Below are positions 10,541 through 20,740 of a DNA stretch of 64,000 bases, piece after piece. The DNA comes from Diphasiastrum complanatum (lineage: Eukaryota > Streptophyta > Lycopodiopsida > Lycopodiales > Lycopodiaceae): contig CM055107.1 in assembly GCA_029204225.1 (NCBI GenBank), forward strand, positions 4,970,353 to 5,034,352. The letters are read 5' to 3'. The translations under genes and the position numbers were made by a program. Position 1 is the stretch's first letter. Every line of letters begins with the position of its first letter. Under the pieces are notes generated by a model. That model did no database searches. It saw nothing but the letters and a program-made list of their open reading frames with translations, and was not told where the DNA came from.

Positions 10541-10917
10541 CTCACTGTCAGATGCACAACAAACATTAATTCGAGACTAATTATCACAAGGATGCAAACT
10601 GGACTTCAAAATGATTACAAAGGAGCGATCACTGTATGCATCTTAACCTTGTATGCATATTAGCAATCATTCTGTGAGCTCTTCAAAATTGTATCTATGG
10701 CACTTTAGCCTGAAAGTGAATTCTTGCAAATAAAAGGAGGCAAAAAGCCTAGCCTCTTTTGGAAAATTCACACGAACTCCAACATACCCGTTATGTACTA
10801 TTCGCTAGTTTTAACAGAAGGTCATTGAGCTCATTATATTAGAAATGCTTATGTGATAGTTTTGAGCTGAAAGCTTTTTCCATTCCACACAAATTTCTGA
10901 CTTAACTTACAGCTTAC

Positions 10918-11030
10918 CTAGATGATCACGAAAAAGCAAGCCCTATATTGACCATGAAGAGCTCGCTTGATCATTCTGTCTCTAGCACGCATTAGCTTCT
11001 GCTCGCTTTTGTGGTAAAACGGTGGACCAG
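10918..11030 (-). pseudogene. Internal exon remnant of the same unrecognised minus-strand gene
   Basis: Reads 'SGPPFYHKSEQKLMRARDRM' then 'IKRALHGQYRACFFVII', basic and amphipathic, followed at once by a good donor (TAG/GTAAGC at 10912-10917 on the minus strand). The TAG at the exon edge is in frame, so either the true donor is upstream or the gene is broken. It is grouped with the 10446 exon by strand and proximity only. Confidence 0.35.
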
Positions 11031-11109
11031 AACACGTTTAATGATGGGAGATGGAGAGAGGACAATTGTGCTTCTGCTCAGCTTGATACATCACTTGATG
11101 CGTGCTCTC

Positions 11110-11760
11110 GTGTGCTATTCTTAGCCATAATTTCGTCTGGTTACCTAAAACCATGAGGGATCGCTTCAATGCACACAATGGTAACGCATTTCCACACAGT
11201 GGTCTTCCCGGACAGAACATACATCGGCTCCCGCTCATCTCTCATCAACTTGACGAACAGAATCTGCAGAGACAACCCTCTCTGCAACCCAAATGATCGT
11301 GTTTCCCTCCACGACTACATTGTCCATTTTGTGCTCTTCGACATCACCACCAACACAGTCCACCCGCTCTTCATCCAGACAGACACATGGTGCAACTCAG
11401 GCGCATTCCTTCCCAATGGTACTCTCATGCAAACAGGAGGAGATTGCGATGGCTCTAAGAAACATGGTGCAGCTCAGGCGCATTCCTTCCCAATGGTACT
11501 CTCATGCCAATAGGAGGCGATTACAATGGCTTTAAGAAGGTGAGATACTTCTCACCATGCCCTGCCACAGGTACATGCGATTTCGTAAAATCAAAAAAGG
11601 AGCTCTTAGCAGGCAGATGGTTTGCTTTCAATCAACTCTTGTCTGATCTGCGCATGATCACTATGAGAGGGATAAGAGTATTCATTTATGAATTTGTTCC
11701 TGATCAAGGATTAGGCCAGTTTGATTTGCAATTTGTGAAACTCATGATGCCCATAGCTCC
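11110..11760 (+). pseudogene. Glyoxal/aldehyde oxidase (GLOX-like) pseudogene, N-terminal half
   Basis: Glyoxal oxidases are secreted copper-radical enzymes that oxidise aldehydes and make hydrogen peroxide; plant GLOX proteins act in the cell wall and pollen. The reading shows 'GIASMHTMVTHFHTVVFPD', 'DTWCNSGAFLPNGTLMQTGG' (the Cys of the family 'TDTWCSSG' motif is kept), 'KKVRYFSPCPATGTCDF', 'LLAGRWFAFNQLLSD' and 'VFIYEFVPDQGLGQFDLQF'. A segment of about 75 bp (11386-11460) is tandemly duplicated at 11461-11536 and throws the frame. The reading degrades after about 11740, so the beta-propeller and C-terminal copper ligands are absent. The direction is opposite to the flanking host-like exons. 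Confidence 0.8.
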
Positions 11761-12309
11761 AAGATATCAATGCACAATTACATGGACGAAATACTTGTAT
11801 ATTATCAAAAGGCTGACTTCTAACGATCCAAGCATAGGACATTAGAAGACTGAAAGAGATAAAATGGATGATATAATCCAGTGATGCAGAATAGCTTCTG
11901 TAATTAGTCAATGTATATCGCCGTGGATTTGTTCAAAACACTAACGACATGGATAATGCTTTAATATAACTATAGCATTGATTTCAAAGGAGCCAAATCC
12001 AGAACAAAAGGCAAGAAGATACATGTGAAGAAGTGGGGCAGAATAGCTTCAATAAGTCAATATGCATGAAATTGTTCAAACATCAAACACATAGATCTAG
12101 TTTTTGAATGAAAACATTTTCAGAGAACCTGCGACCAATTCTTCATTCTTCACATGGCAAAACCATAGTCGCTAAGTGTCCAGACCCACCATGTGTTCCT
12201 CAAAGCTCTTGAGACTAACCTCTCATTCACCAGTACTTGAAAAAAGTCACTCCAGAAAACTTGAATAACAAATAATCCGTGTGAGCCCATCAAAGTGAGC
12301 CTTTGAGCA

Positions 12310-13110
12310 TTACTCCTCCAGTTGATATGGGATTGGAAATCTCTTAAGTACTTGCATTGCCACTATCTGATCTCCCTCCTTTGGCATTTCAACATCAAGG
12401 AGCTTAAATTCATCTGACGATACATCCAAAATTCTGAATTCTGAGCAGGCTCACTGGCTCTGCTCCCTCACCACTGCCATCAGATTGACTGCGCTGATGG
12501 CTTCACCACTGAATTTTGAGGATGCTAATCTGTTGATCGGTCGTCACAGCTCTCTTTCCAGGTCATACATCTCAGCTGACTTGGAGATGTCTGAATTCCA
12601 CTCTGTTCCGCATCCGCTAGCAAGGTAGAGCTTATCGTTCACCACGCCGCAAGCGCACCTCCATTTGCATTTCTTGGTGTCGAACACCAGAGGACTGTCG
12701 AGAGCTGGTTCAGCTAGCCGCACCCTTTCACTTGGGCCGACCTTCTTTATCTTTGATCCAGCCACCACTATGAGCTTGGTCCTGGTGCTAACGCACTGAA
12801 CAGAATGCTTCACCCCTATCAATCTTGGGCTGGAAAGCTAGAACTCTACTTCCTCTGGCATGGGTGGCAGTGGATGCCAGGACGAAAGCAAGGGATCAAA
12901 TGCAAACCAGCTAAACTTTCCATCTTTTCTATGCACAAGAACGTAAGAAAAATTACAATTTGCTTGGCCTAGAGAGAGGCGAAGGGCTTGAAAGTATCTC
13001 GATTCGTAGAAGAGCTTCCTCCAGCCCTTGGACACTCCTATCAGCGTTTGCAAAGGAACACGACCTAGGCACAGAGTTGCAATGTGATCAGGAAGACCTG
13101 GTAGCAGCAT
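12310..13110 (-). pseudogene. F-box/kelch-repeat protein (SKIP25-like) pseudogene
   Basis: F-box/kelch proteins are the substrate-binding parts of SCF ubiquitin ligases. From 13110 leftward: F-box 'LLPGLPDHIATLCLGRVP' and 'VSKGWRKLFYES', then 'KFSWFAFDPLLSSWHPLPP', the kelch blade 'VVNDKLYLASGCGTEWNSD', and 'SSKFSGEAISAVNLMAVV', an order matching plant SKIP25-type proteins. One frame runs through but is interrupted by stops at 12838-12840 (TAG), 12544-12546 (TGA) and 12451-12453 (TGA), with an end at 12310. The last kelch blades are missing. No intron is apparent, and the lack of frameshifts suggests fairly recent inactivation. Confidence 0.8.
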
Positions 13111-13350
13111 TTGGAGTTCGGGCTACGAAATCTTCTCACTTGCCCTCCTGGCTTTGCTAATTCTTTTGTATGCGCAACTTTCGTAAACCATATTTGGCGT
13201 TTCTCTCAGAAAAAAGCAAAGCTGCACGATCTAGCTGTTGCACGTTGAAATATCTGCTATCAGATCAGGAGATATAAAGATAACAAATGCTGAAAAGGAA
13301 AGTTGATGTATGCTGCTTACACACATCCTAAGTTTGATGATTCTTTCCTG

Positions 13351-13436
13351 TTTGCTATCAATTAGTTAAATTAGGAGCCAGAAAGACGATGCGTTTGCTA
13401 TCAATTAGTTAAATTAGGAGCCAGAAAGACGATGTG
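13351..13436 (+). repeat. 43-bp perfect tandem duplication
   Basis: Two units (13351-13393 and 13394-13436) starting TTTGCTATCAATTAGTTAAA; they differ only at the last bases. Confidence 0.85.
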
Positions 13437-13559
13437 GTTGCTCTCTGCAGAGATGTAAAAGCCAGAAGACGCTTCGCCCGCCATAGCTACCTATCAGAAT
13501 AATACAGTAAAAAAAGAAGAGAGCAAGAAGACGAGGCCCATGGAGAGACAGACCGCATC

Positions 13560-13860
13560 CCGCTTGCTCGCAATTGAGCGAAACATAGAGACCCGATGGA
13601 GAGAAAGAGAGAGCGCACGCGCTCTAGGGCAAAAAAAAATTGAAATTGTGTGTGCGCGCCCAAAAAAAAAAAAAAAAAAAAAAAGACTTGTATGTGTGAT
13701 TTTTAACACACATTTTTTTTTAAACTTTTTGTAACTCTTTTCTTTGCAAAAATGTAACATTTTTTGCAGGCAGTGTGTGACAATTTCGGCTGCAAAAACA
13801 CACTCTCTAAAAGAGTTTTATACTATACTAGTAAAGTGTGCCCGTCGATGACAGGCAATG
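13560..13860 (-). repeat. Helitron-like terminal module with hairpin and CTAG
   Basis: A module seen at three further places (20568-20740, 46380-46680, 46757-46860). A purine/CG-rich lead and an A-run (13661-13684) come first. Then follows TGTAACATTTTTTGCAGG... and an ACACTCTCT...GTTTTATACTATA stretch. It ends in CTAG (13828-13831) and, 7 bp on, the hairpin TGCCCGTCGATGACAGGCA (13839-13857). Read on the minus strand, hairpin + short spacer + CTAG followed by T is the arrangement of a Helitron 3' end. The conserved flank beyond CTAG does not fit a simple terminus. Confidence 0.5.
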
Positions 13861-13971
13861 GGCGGCCGACAATCTAGGTGACAACTTGTGGTCGAGACGT
13901 GTGGATGATGTTCAAAGCGGGCGATTGATGATTGAAGGCAAGACAAAATTAGATGCAGCCAAAATTTTGCC

Positions 13972-13972
<1 letters not shown>

Positions 13973-14003
<31 letters not shown>
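13973..14003 (+). repeat. (TG)n microsatellite
   Basis: Uninterrupted TG dinucleotides. Confidence 0.95.
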
Positions 14004-14005
<2 letters not shown>

Positions 14006-14039
14006 GGCTTTTTTACCATGAGAATTTGTTATTTAACAT

Positions 14040-15500
14040 GATGACATCCCCAATCCTTTTATTAAAATTTTTAATGTTTGCTGTGATGGAAGGTGGAGAA
14101 GCTATGGCCATAAAATCTTGGAAACTAGGCATGGGCATGGGCATGGGCTAGAAACTGTTTTAGATCTCTGATCTCTAGCGATTGGCTAGTAGGCACGGTC
14201 TAGAGGAAGAAGGAGAGGATCGCGGCCAGGCAGGAGGAAGACGCCAGAGCGTGAGGGAGGGACACATGGTCGCGAGGAAGAAGTGATGAAGAAACTAAAG
14301 AACGTGTATCAAAATGGATAATTTAAATTGGGGGTGGTTTGGCCTGGATGGACAATAGTGTAGTCGGGCTCGTGAGCTTCATTGATCGGAGGATTGTTCG
14401 GTTAGATCGTATGGAAAGAATAAGCCCCCCTCCCCCTTCCCGCTCTTTAAACGCTAAACCCATCTTTATTCCATTTTTTCAGAAAAGCCGATGTTGAATT
14501 GTGGGCATGGACATTAGCATGGAGATGGTTTGAGAAATTGAATCTATGTATTAGTGTGCCTCACAAATCACAACAGCGCAGCAGTGGGAATGATTTCCTT
14601 AGGCCAGCTTCATGCATTTGAATTGGAATCAATATGTCACACATGTTTAAAGCCAGTTGAAAGGCCAAAGAAGCCCCACAAATTAAATCTAATTTGACAA
14701 CTTCAAAGTAAGAAAAATAGAAATCAAATCTAATTTGAAAGTTTCAAAGTAAGAAAAATATAGATGTGCTGGCTGGAGCAATTGTGAAAATATACAATTC
14801 ACATGAGCTATTTTATCATGATAAAATGTAGTCACAGTTCACAAAAACATGGAAATTCATATTAGCACTTTCCTTATTGTACATAATGAAAATGCATTAG
14901 AGAAAGATTTTGTGACTAACAAAGTTTCTTGTAGTCATAAGACTATGAAAGTGGTCTATAGAAACATGAAAATACGGTAAATTCTTTTATCGTTAAAATA
15001 GAATGAAACCTCTTTAGAGCAATATGAAAATAAAATTTCATTGTCATTTAGCATAGACTGTTTGCTCGTTATCATAGAATGAAAGTGTTCTAAGAGAAAC
15101 ATGAATTTTAGATATGAACACAAAAGCAAGCAAGGAACACACACATTTAAGCAAGCACTGCAAGCACACTATAGTGTTTGCAAACGATTTATCCACTTAA
15201 AAATAATGATTAAAAATTTTAGTGCCAGTCTAGTAAGTTGTGAAAATCAAGCCTTTATAAAGAGTAAGTTCTAAGTTACAACTGTCCACTCAAGTTTGAG
15301 TATAGAGAGGGATGAAAATAACAAAATGTAAACTTCAATTTAATGATTGAGAATGTTGTAGTGCAAAATTCTACCTGGTTCTTGCTTTTTGCACTACCTA
15401 GTTCTTCCACAAAAATAAAAAAAAAGCCATCACAGTACTATAAAATCTTGCATAGAATCTACAGGATTTGTTGAGAAGTGCAGCTTGATCAGAAGATCTT
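14040..15500. other. No recognised gene
   Basis: AT-rich, with a GC-richer patch at 14160-14290. There are no coherent reading frames or repeats beyond a local near-duplicate around 14690-14760 ('aaatcaaatctaatttga.a.cttcaaagtaag'). Confidence 0.5.
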
Positions 15501-15504
15501 ACCA

Positions 15505-15614
15505 ATGACTTATGAGAACTGTTGCACGTAGACTGGCCGTTGTAGCTCGTTGAGAAAGGCCGTTGAGCTAGCTATGGCACGGTTGATGATTGACCAGACA
15601 CCAAATTTTGAAGG
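15505..15614 (-). other. Possible exon of an unrecognised minus-strand gene
   Basis: Preceded by a good acceptor (TTTTGCAG, 15615-15622). Open reading 'PSKFGVWSIINRAIASS' then 'TAFLNELQRPVYVQQFS', stop TAA, with GTAAG shortly after. It lies 400 bp downstream of the 16021-16196 first exon, but the joined phase does not keep this frame open, so the link is uncertain. Confidence 0.25.
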
Positions 15615-16020
15615 CTGCAAAATAGCTCACAGGAAGATTTACAATGCACATACTTTCAAGCTTGATTGGAAAATGTCTAATTGCATTCTGTAAAATGAAT
15701 CTGCACATGGATCAACATGCCGGTTTTGGTAAAACAGAACACATCCGATACAACCAAACCCTGCCCTACTTACACTAATAACAATAGCGCCAAAAATTGA
15801 AAATGTGGGGGAGGAGACTGTACTGAGATATGCGCTTGCCCACAGTACTATTATACTAAACATCAATAAACATAATGATAACCAAGAATGCCACCACTCA
15901 ATTTCACATCCACACAACAAATTTCATATTTAGTATTGAAGATAAAGCGGGCCGAAATCTTTTGTCTCATAAACCAGCATCAGAAACCCAATAGGTAGTG
16001 CATATATAGATAGAGCTTAC

Positions 16021-16196
16021 AGTATGGCAATTGGGAAGGTGAAAGGGATGATGAGAGCAATGGGAAGCACAAAGATTAAGACAAAGTTGAGTTGTGCTGG
16101 TCCAAGGATGAGTAATGTTCCAAGATCATAACGCAGTTTGTCAATCAAGATTTTTATAGGCTCAGCCTGGATGATTTGCGGCTTCTCTACTGCCAT
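16021..16196 (-). CDS. Putative first exon of an unrecognised membrane protein gene
   Basis: ATG at 16194-16196 on the minus strand opens 'MAVEKPQIIQAEPIKILIDK', continuing 'LRYDLGTLLILGPAQLNF' and a hydrophobic run 'VLIFVLPIALIIPFTFPIAI'. It ends at a good donor (ATACT/GTAAGC, intron from 16020). This gives a soluble N-terminus of about 30 residues, then one or two membrane segments. No stop or frameshift occurs in the 176 bp. I do not recognise the family and could not trace the next exon with confidence. Copia D is inserted or truncated about 130 bp upstream, possibly in the promoter. Confidence 0.4.
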
Positions 16197-16329
16197 TTGT
16201 GGCCCAACACAAACCCAATCAAGAATATTTCAAACTCTACCTCATCTCCAATGATCTGTAGCTAACTTTCCACTCTCTCATTCACCTCAGCAACTCAGAT
16301 CAACAATCTTAGATTAGGCAAAGTGCACA

Positions 16330-16541
16330 TAGAATACAGAAATCATTCCAGGAGTAAGCACATTGAACTGAAGTATCATTTCGTTAGAAGCAAAGTTCTC
16401 AACGAAGAGGTCAAATTGCAGTACTGTAGAACGCAAGATATGACAGCTGATATTGTTACCAAAGCATTAACTTTGGATACAAATAGAAGATTCTGTGTAG
16501 AACTAAGTTTGAAGGTCAAGGCATTCAAGAATTCAGATTAA
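16330..16541 (+). pseudogene. Copia D RNase H C-terminus
   Basis: 'SRSKHIELKYHFVRSKVLNE', then 'VKLQYCRTQDMTADIVTKAL', the conserved C-terminal end of copia RNase H, ending with a TAA just before a polypurine tract. The rest of the element is missing to the left (5' truncation at about 16325). Confidence 0.85.
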
Positions 16542-16548
16542 AGGGGAG
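16541..16548 (+). promoter_or_regulatory. Copia D polypurine tract
   Basis: AAGGGGAG directly before the LTR TG. Confidence 0.75.
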
Positions 16549-17223
16549 TGTTGGATTATTCTCCTTCTTACCAATCGACTAATCAGTTTTAATTTTCATC
16601 CATTGTTTATCGAGTTCTGCAAATTTTTCCGTTTTTTTACAGTCTGCAATTTTACAAGCGTTTTCACACAATCTGCAAAATTACATGGAGTTTTATCACA
16701 GTGTCGTATTTCATTTTTCTCTCACTTTGGCTTTCTCACCTGTCAGGAAATACACGAAGTTTTACCTTAGTGCGCTTCAGTTTCTCATTTTTTGCGAACC
16801 TGTCACCTGTCAGGAATCTCGTGTAAAAATGCAGTGTTGCTTTTCACATTTTTCAGCCTGTCAGGATTTGCAAACAAATATGTAGAGTCACATTTTTCAA
16901 TTGACAAAATGTCGCACTTTTTGCTTTATCCAAAGAGCCTCAAAAGTTAAGGAAATTACTCTAGCAAAGTGTAGGGCAACCCTAAATCAGTTTTTAAGGC
17001 ACTGTCGCATTTTTCGCAAAATCCCGATACTGTCGCCTTTTTGCGACAGTGTCGCTTGGGCTGTTTTAGTTCATTTATGCAGAGGTGACAGTTTGGTTCA
17101 TTTATGCAGACAAAACGTTTATGGCCAATTTCACCGCTTATCAAAAATCAATGACAAGGAATCGGATGGATGCCAACGGATACCAGCCAACTGACAACCG
17201 CAATTGATGACCTAATTTCTTAG

Positions 17224-17231
17224 TATAAATA
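17224..17231 (+). promoter_or_regulatory. TATA box of the copia D LTR
   Basis: TATAAATA, about 60 bp before the CT run; marks the likely U3/R boundary. Confidence 0.55.
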
Positions 17232-17282
17232 GTTGTCAATATTCATACAGTTTTCAAGTTATGAAAAAGCATTTGAATACTT

Positions 17283-17284
<2 letters not shown>

Positions 17285-17335
<51 letters not shown>
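17285..17335 (+). repeat. (CT)25 microsatellite
   Basis: Pure CT dinucleotides in the expected transcribed leader of the LTR. Confidence 0.95.
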
Positions 17336-17338
<3 letters not shown>

Positions 17339-17799
17339 CCTGTGAGCTTGAACACTCATGAGCATTCTAGCTCACTTCTTAGAGCTGTTTTCAAGATTGC
17401 TATTGCGCTATTGCTTATCAGCATAGTTGCTTGTTATCAGACTTATCCTCAGTTACTCAGAGACAACTCAGAGTGCACGGTTTTCATCCGCCAATGTTTT
17501 GTGCTCATTAGCATGTGATTTTGTTTTTCTTTGAATCAATACCTATCTTTTACTGCGCTCAGTATATGTCAAAATGCATGCATCTCTGTATTTCCTTCGT
17601 AACAGATAAAACTATCTAAGAATTCAATACTTCAAGTTTGGCTACGTAATCACTTAGTATCTAGTGATTTCAAAGTCAGTTACTAAAGATTGAATGTGAT
17701 TCCCATCACTACTACTTTGTTCAATTTTTTATAGGCGTAGTCATGCACTGGAAGTAGGAAGTTTCTGCTACGATTATCTAACCTATTTCTGACATGCAA

Positions 17800-18400
17800 C
17801 ACGTCCAAAGATGCGCACATGTGTTAGACTCGGCTTGTTACCCCACTATACCTCATGTGGTGTAGTATGGGGAACTCCAAACTTACATGTCCTGTTCTGC
17901 AGGTAGTTGGCTGTACCTATTGCCTTAGCCCATAATCATTTTGATGCCTTTGATTAGGCCATCATGGATTTTGCAGCTTCCATGAGAGTCATGTTCTGCC
18001 TCTCTGCAATGCCATTGTGTTGTGGTGTGTATATTGTTGTCTTCAAGTGAATAATGCCTCGATTTGTACGGAAGTCTACAAAATGCTTGGAGATAAACTC
18101 TCCACCTCTGTCTGTCCTTAACTGCTATGCACCTTCTTGTCAGTCCATTTTTCAGCCCAATTCACAAATTCAGCGAATTTATCTAGAGCCTCCGACTTGT
18201 TGTGGATGAAGTATACGGCTGCAAACTTATTGAAGTCATCAATGAAGGTAATGTAGTATTTCGAACCTCCCAAGGAGACCACATTAAAGGGTCCATAGAT
18301 GTCAAAGTCCACCAGTTCCAAGAGTTTTTTCGTTCTGAAAGAGTCCTTGGTGGAGGGTGTTCATGACATCTGTTGAAATTGTCACTTCCAACTTGATGCA
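17800..18400 (-). pseudogene. Copia integrase fragment, minus strand
   Basis: From 18400 leftward: 'KKLLELVDFDIYGPFNVVS', 'YYITFIDDFNKFAAVYFIHN', then in a shifted frame 'GGEFISKHFVDFRTNRGI', 'YTPQHNGIAERQNMTLMEAA' and 'HVRIFGRVA'. The first catalytic Asp lies in the 'HSDI'-like 'VDFDIYGP' and the Glu in 'NGIAER'. There are several frameshifts and stops and no LTR of its own. Copia D is inserted at its left edge. Confidence 0.8.
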
Positions 18401-18436
18401 ATTGATTAATCATGAGATCTATGATCATGATAGGAT

Positions 18437-18472
18437 CTCACACGTGTGGAGCCTGTTCCCACGTGTGAGAGG
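18437..18472. promoter_or_regulatory. Inverted pair of CACACGTGTG / CCCACGTGTG palindromes
   Basis: CTCACACGTGTGG and CCCACGTGTGAG are 10 bp apart and complementary, so the pair can also fold as a hairpin. CACGTG is the G-box recognised by plant bZIP and bHLH factors. No promoter could be tied to it. Confidence 0.4.
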
Positions 18473-18479
18473 ACGTTGA

Positions 18480-19220
18480 TTTTTGACTTGAAATAAAAAA
18501 GCGAAGTTGATCACAAACGTGTCGTGTATGATAGTTGAAGTTGAATTTTGTTTATGGTAATGTTTTTGTCTCTTTATTGCAAATGGACCAAATTGTAGCT
18601 AATTTTAAAGCTCAAACAAAATTATGTGATCCCTAATACATCTATTGGTGCTTTTGGTCTTAATAAGCCTTCGAGGCAACCAAATCAGGGCAGATATACA
18701 TTGATGTTAGTCGCTGATAGTATCCCAATATTGTCCCAAAATGGACTTGAAAATCACTTCAGAATTCTAACTCATCAGCTAGGATGATTTTGTGTTCTAA
18801 TCTTATGACACACGATGCTTCTCAGCATTGCTTGGAATTTCTTTACAGCTAATGCATTGGTCTGCTTTCTTTCTGCCCCCAACCCAGCGAGGGCTGTAGC
18901 CTTCTGTGGTGTTGATAGTCACAGGCCAACTATGGCTTTGAGACCAAGTAAAACAAATAATCAACATGGCAGAATAGCTTTGAAGTAATTAGAATGTGCA
19001 TCGCTTCTGAAATTGCGAGTAATTATGACATTCACTGTGGCTATTAAAGCTTTTTGGTTTTAATTTGTGTTCGAGGAGGAGCTGATTGGACTTAAAACAT
19101 TCCAACCACTTATTCAAAAAACTGAACTTAAGTGCTCTCCACGTAGTCTACTTTGTTTTAAAAAGGGTTATTGATCTGTACCAATATTAAAAAGGGTTAT
19201 TGATCTCCTAGCAACATTAA
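18480..19220. other. No recognised gene
   Basis: AT-rich. About 60 bp near 18955-19030 ('gcagaatagctt..gtaatta..') loosely resembles two places downstream of the glyoxal oxidase remnant (11885 and 12040), a possible short dispersed repeat. Confidence 0.4.
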
Positions 19221-19221
19221 G

Positions 19222-19990
19222 CTAGCAACATTTTTGAACAGAAGATCGAAAGAAATGAGTATCGAATTTTTTCGACACAGATCGAAATCAAGAATCAGAA
19301 TTTTTTGATACCAAATCAACTCGAAAAATCCGTAATTTTTCAATGCCAACTGTCAGAATTTTTTATACCAGCTCAACTCAAAAATTTTGTAAGTTTTCGA
19401 TATCCCAAATCAGATTTTTCGATACCAACAGTTTGAATTTTCGATACCCGAAATCAGAATTTTTCGATATTCCCAAATCAGAATTTTCCGATATTGGATC
19501 AACTCAAAAAAATCGTAGTTTTTTTATACTCCAAATCAGATTTTTCGATACCAACAGTCAGAATCGCTCAAAAATTTCGTACTTTTTCGATTTCCCAAAT
19601 TAGATTTTTCGATACAAATAGTCAGAATTCGTTTCGAAAAATTCGGAGTTTTTCGATACCCCAAATAGGATTTTTTTATACCGACCGTAAGAATTCGCGA
19701 TATCGGTTCGACTCAAAAAATTCGTAATTTTTTAATACCGCAAATCAGATTTTTCAATACCCCAATATCAGAATTTTTCGATATCGGTTCGACTCGAAAA
19801 ATTCGTAGTTTTTCGATACCCAAATCAGATTTTTCGATACCAGCAGTCTGGATCGACTCGAAAAAGTCGTAATTGTTTTATATCCAAACTCAGAATTCTT
19901 CGATATTCAAAATCGGAATTTTCTGAGTCATTGTATAATTTCTCGAGTCAGTGTATATTTTTCAAGTCTTTGTATATTTTCGATACTGTG
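19222..19990 (+). repeat. Degenerate minisatellite built on TTTTTCGATACC / CTCGAAAAATTCGTA
   Basis: About 15 irregular units alternating AAATCAGATTTTTCGATACC, CAGTCAGAATT and ACTCRAAAAATTCGTAGTTT. Periods vary from 35 to 90 bp. Short ORFs across it (repeated Phe/Tyr/Asn) are a by-product of the repeat. Confidence 0.8.
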
Positions 19991-20039
19991 TAAATTTTGA
20001 TACTGTCGGTTAGCATCCGACCCACGACACTCGCTCAAC

Positions 20040-20567
20040 CACTGCTTGCTCCAACTTCCGTTGCCGATCCTCACGATTTTCGACAGTTTCATGGCACTTC
20101 CGACCATTTTAGACCGCATTAGGACCGCATGCGACCATTTGAGGTCGCATTTTGACCGCATTATGTCCGTTTGTGGCCATTTGACGGCCATTTCAGGCAC
20201 TTTCGACCATTTGAGACCGCATTAGGACCGCCTGGGTCACCCAGATCGCCGGTCGCCCTGTCAACGATGGGCATACCCACTAGATTGTCGGCCGTCCATT
20301 GCCCGTCAACAACCATCGGCCCTCCCCTTCGGCCACTCGTCAACGACCATCGACCCTCCCCTTCGGCCACCCGTCAACGACCATCGACTTTCCTCCTAAA
20401 CCATCGACCGCCATCCAAATGATCGGCCGTCACCCAGATTGTCGGCCGCCCGTCAATGACGGGCATACCCTCTAGATCATCGGTCGCCACCTAGATCGGA
20501 AAATCATCGCCCGTCAACAACATACTAAATTTTCAAATCATCGGCCATCACCTAGATCGGCCGCCAT
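20040..20567 (+). repeat. GC-rich tandem repeats with GCCCGTCAAYGAYGGGC hairpins
   Basis: Repeated blocks of GACCGCATTAGGACCGC, then units of 'cgtcaacgaccatcg.ccctccccttcggccac' and hairpin-like CCCGTCAACGATGGGCA (about 20259) and CCCGTCAATGACGGGCA (about 20450), each followed by TAC..CTAGAT. The base composition is sharply different from the AT-rich surroundings. Confidence 0.65.
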
Positions 20568-20740
20568 TGCCCGTCAACGACGGGCACAAGCAACTAGTAT
20601 ATAATATAAAACTATTTTACAGAGAGAATGTGTGAGGTGCCGTAAAAAATGTCATGCTTTTGCAGGCAAAAATGTCACGCTTTGCCAGCAAAAATTGTCA
20701 TCCATTTGCAAAAGGAAAAGCTAAATAGAGAGGCTCCTTG
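20568..20740 (+). repeat. Helitron-like terminal module, plus orientation
   Basis: Perfect 8-bp-stem hairpin TGCCCGTC-AAC-GACGGGCA (20568-20586), spacer CAAGCAA, then CTAG (20594-20597) followed by T, as at a Helitron 3' end. The following 140 bp (reverse complement: TTTGCAAATGG..TGACAATTTTTGC and ...AAAATAGTTTTATATTATATA) match the flanks of the 13.8-kb and 46.6-kb modules in inverted orientation. Confidence 0.55.

Larger units (their letters stand above)
16549..17795 (+). repeat. Copia D 3' LTR (right end approximate)
   Basis: Starts TGTTGGATTATTCTCC. Contains GACAGTGTCGC motifs (about 16690-17060), a TATA box (TATAAATA, 17224-17231) and a (CT)25 run downstream of it. It ends somewhere at 17780-17801, where a minus-strand integrase fragment begins; CAACA at 17801 is a possible end. 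With no 5' partner the right end is inferred. Confidence 0.65.

Noticed and set aside
13560-13735. Small ORFs over the A/T runs near 13.6 kb
   Set aside because: Poly-Lys/poly-Phe products of homopolymer runs.
15639-15920. 93-codon hydrophobic minus-strand ORF considered as second exon of the 16.0-kb gene
   Set aside because: No acceptor in the required phase and the sequence has no clear family; hydrophobicity alone is weak support.
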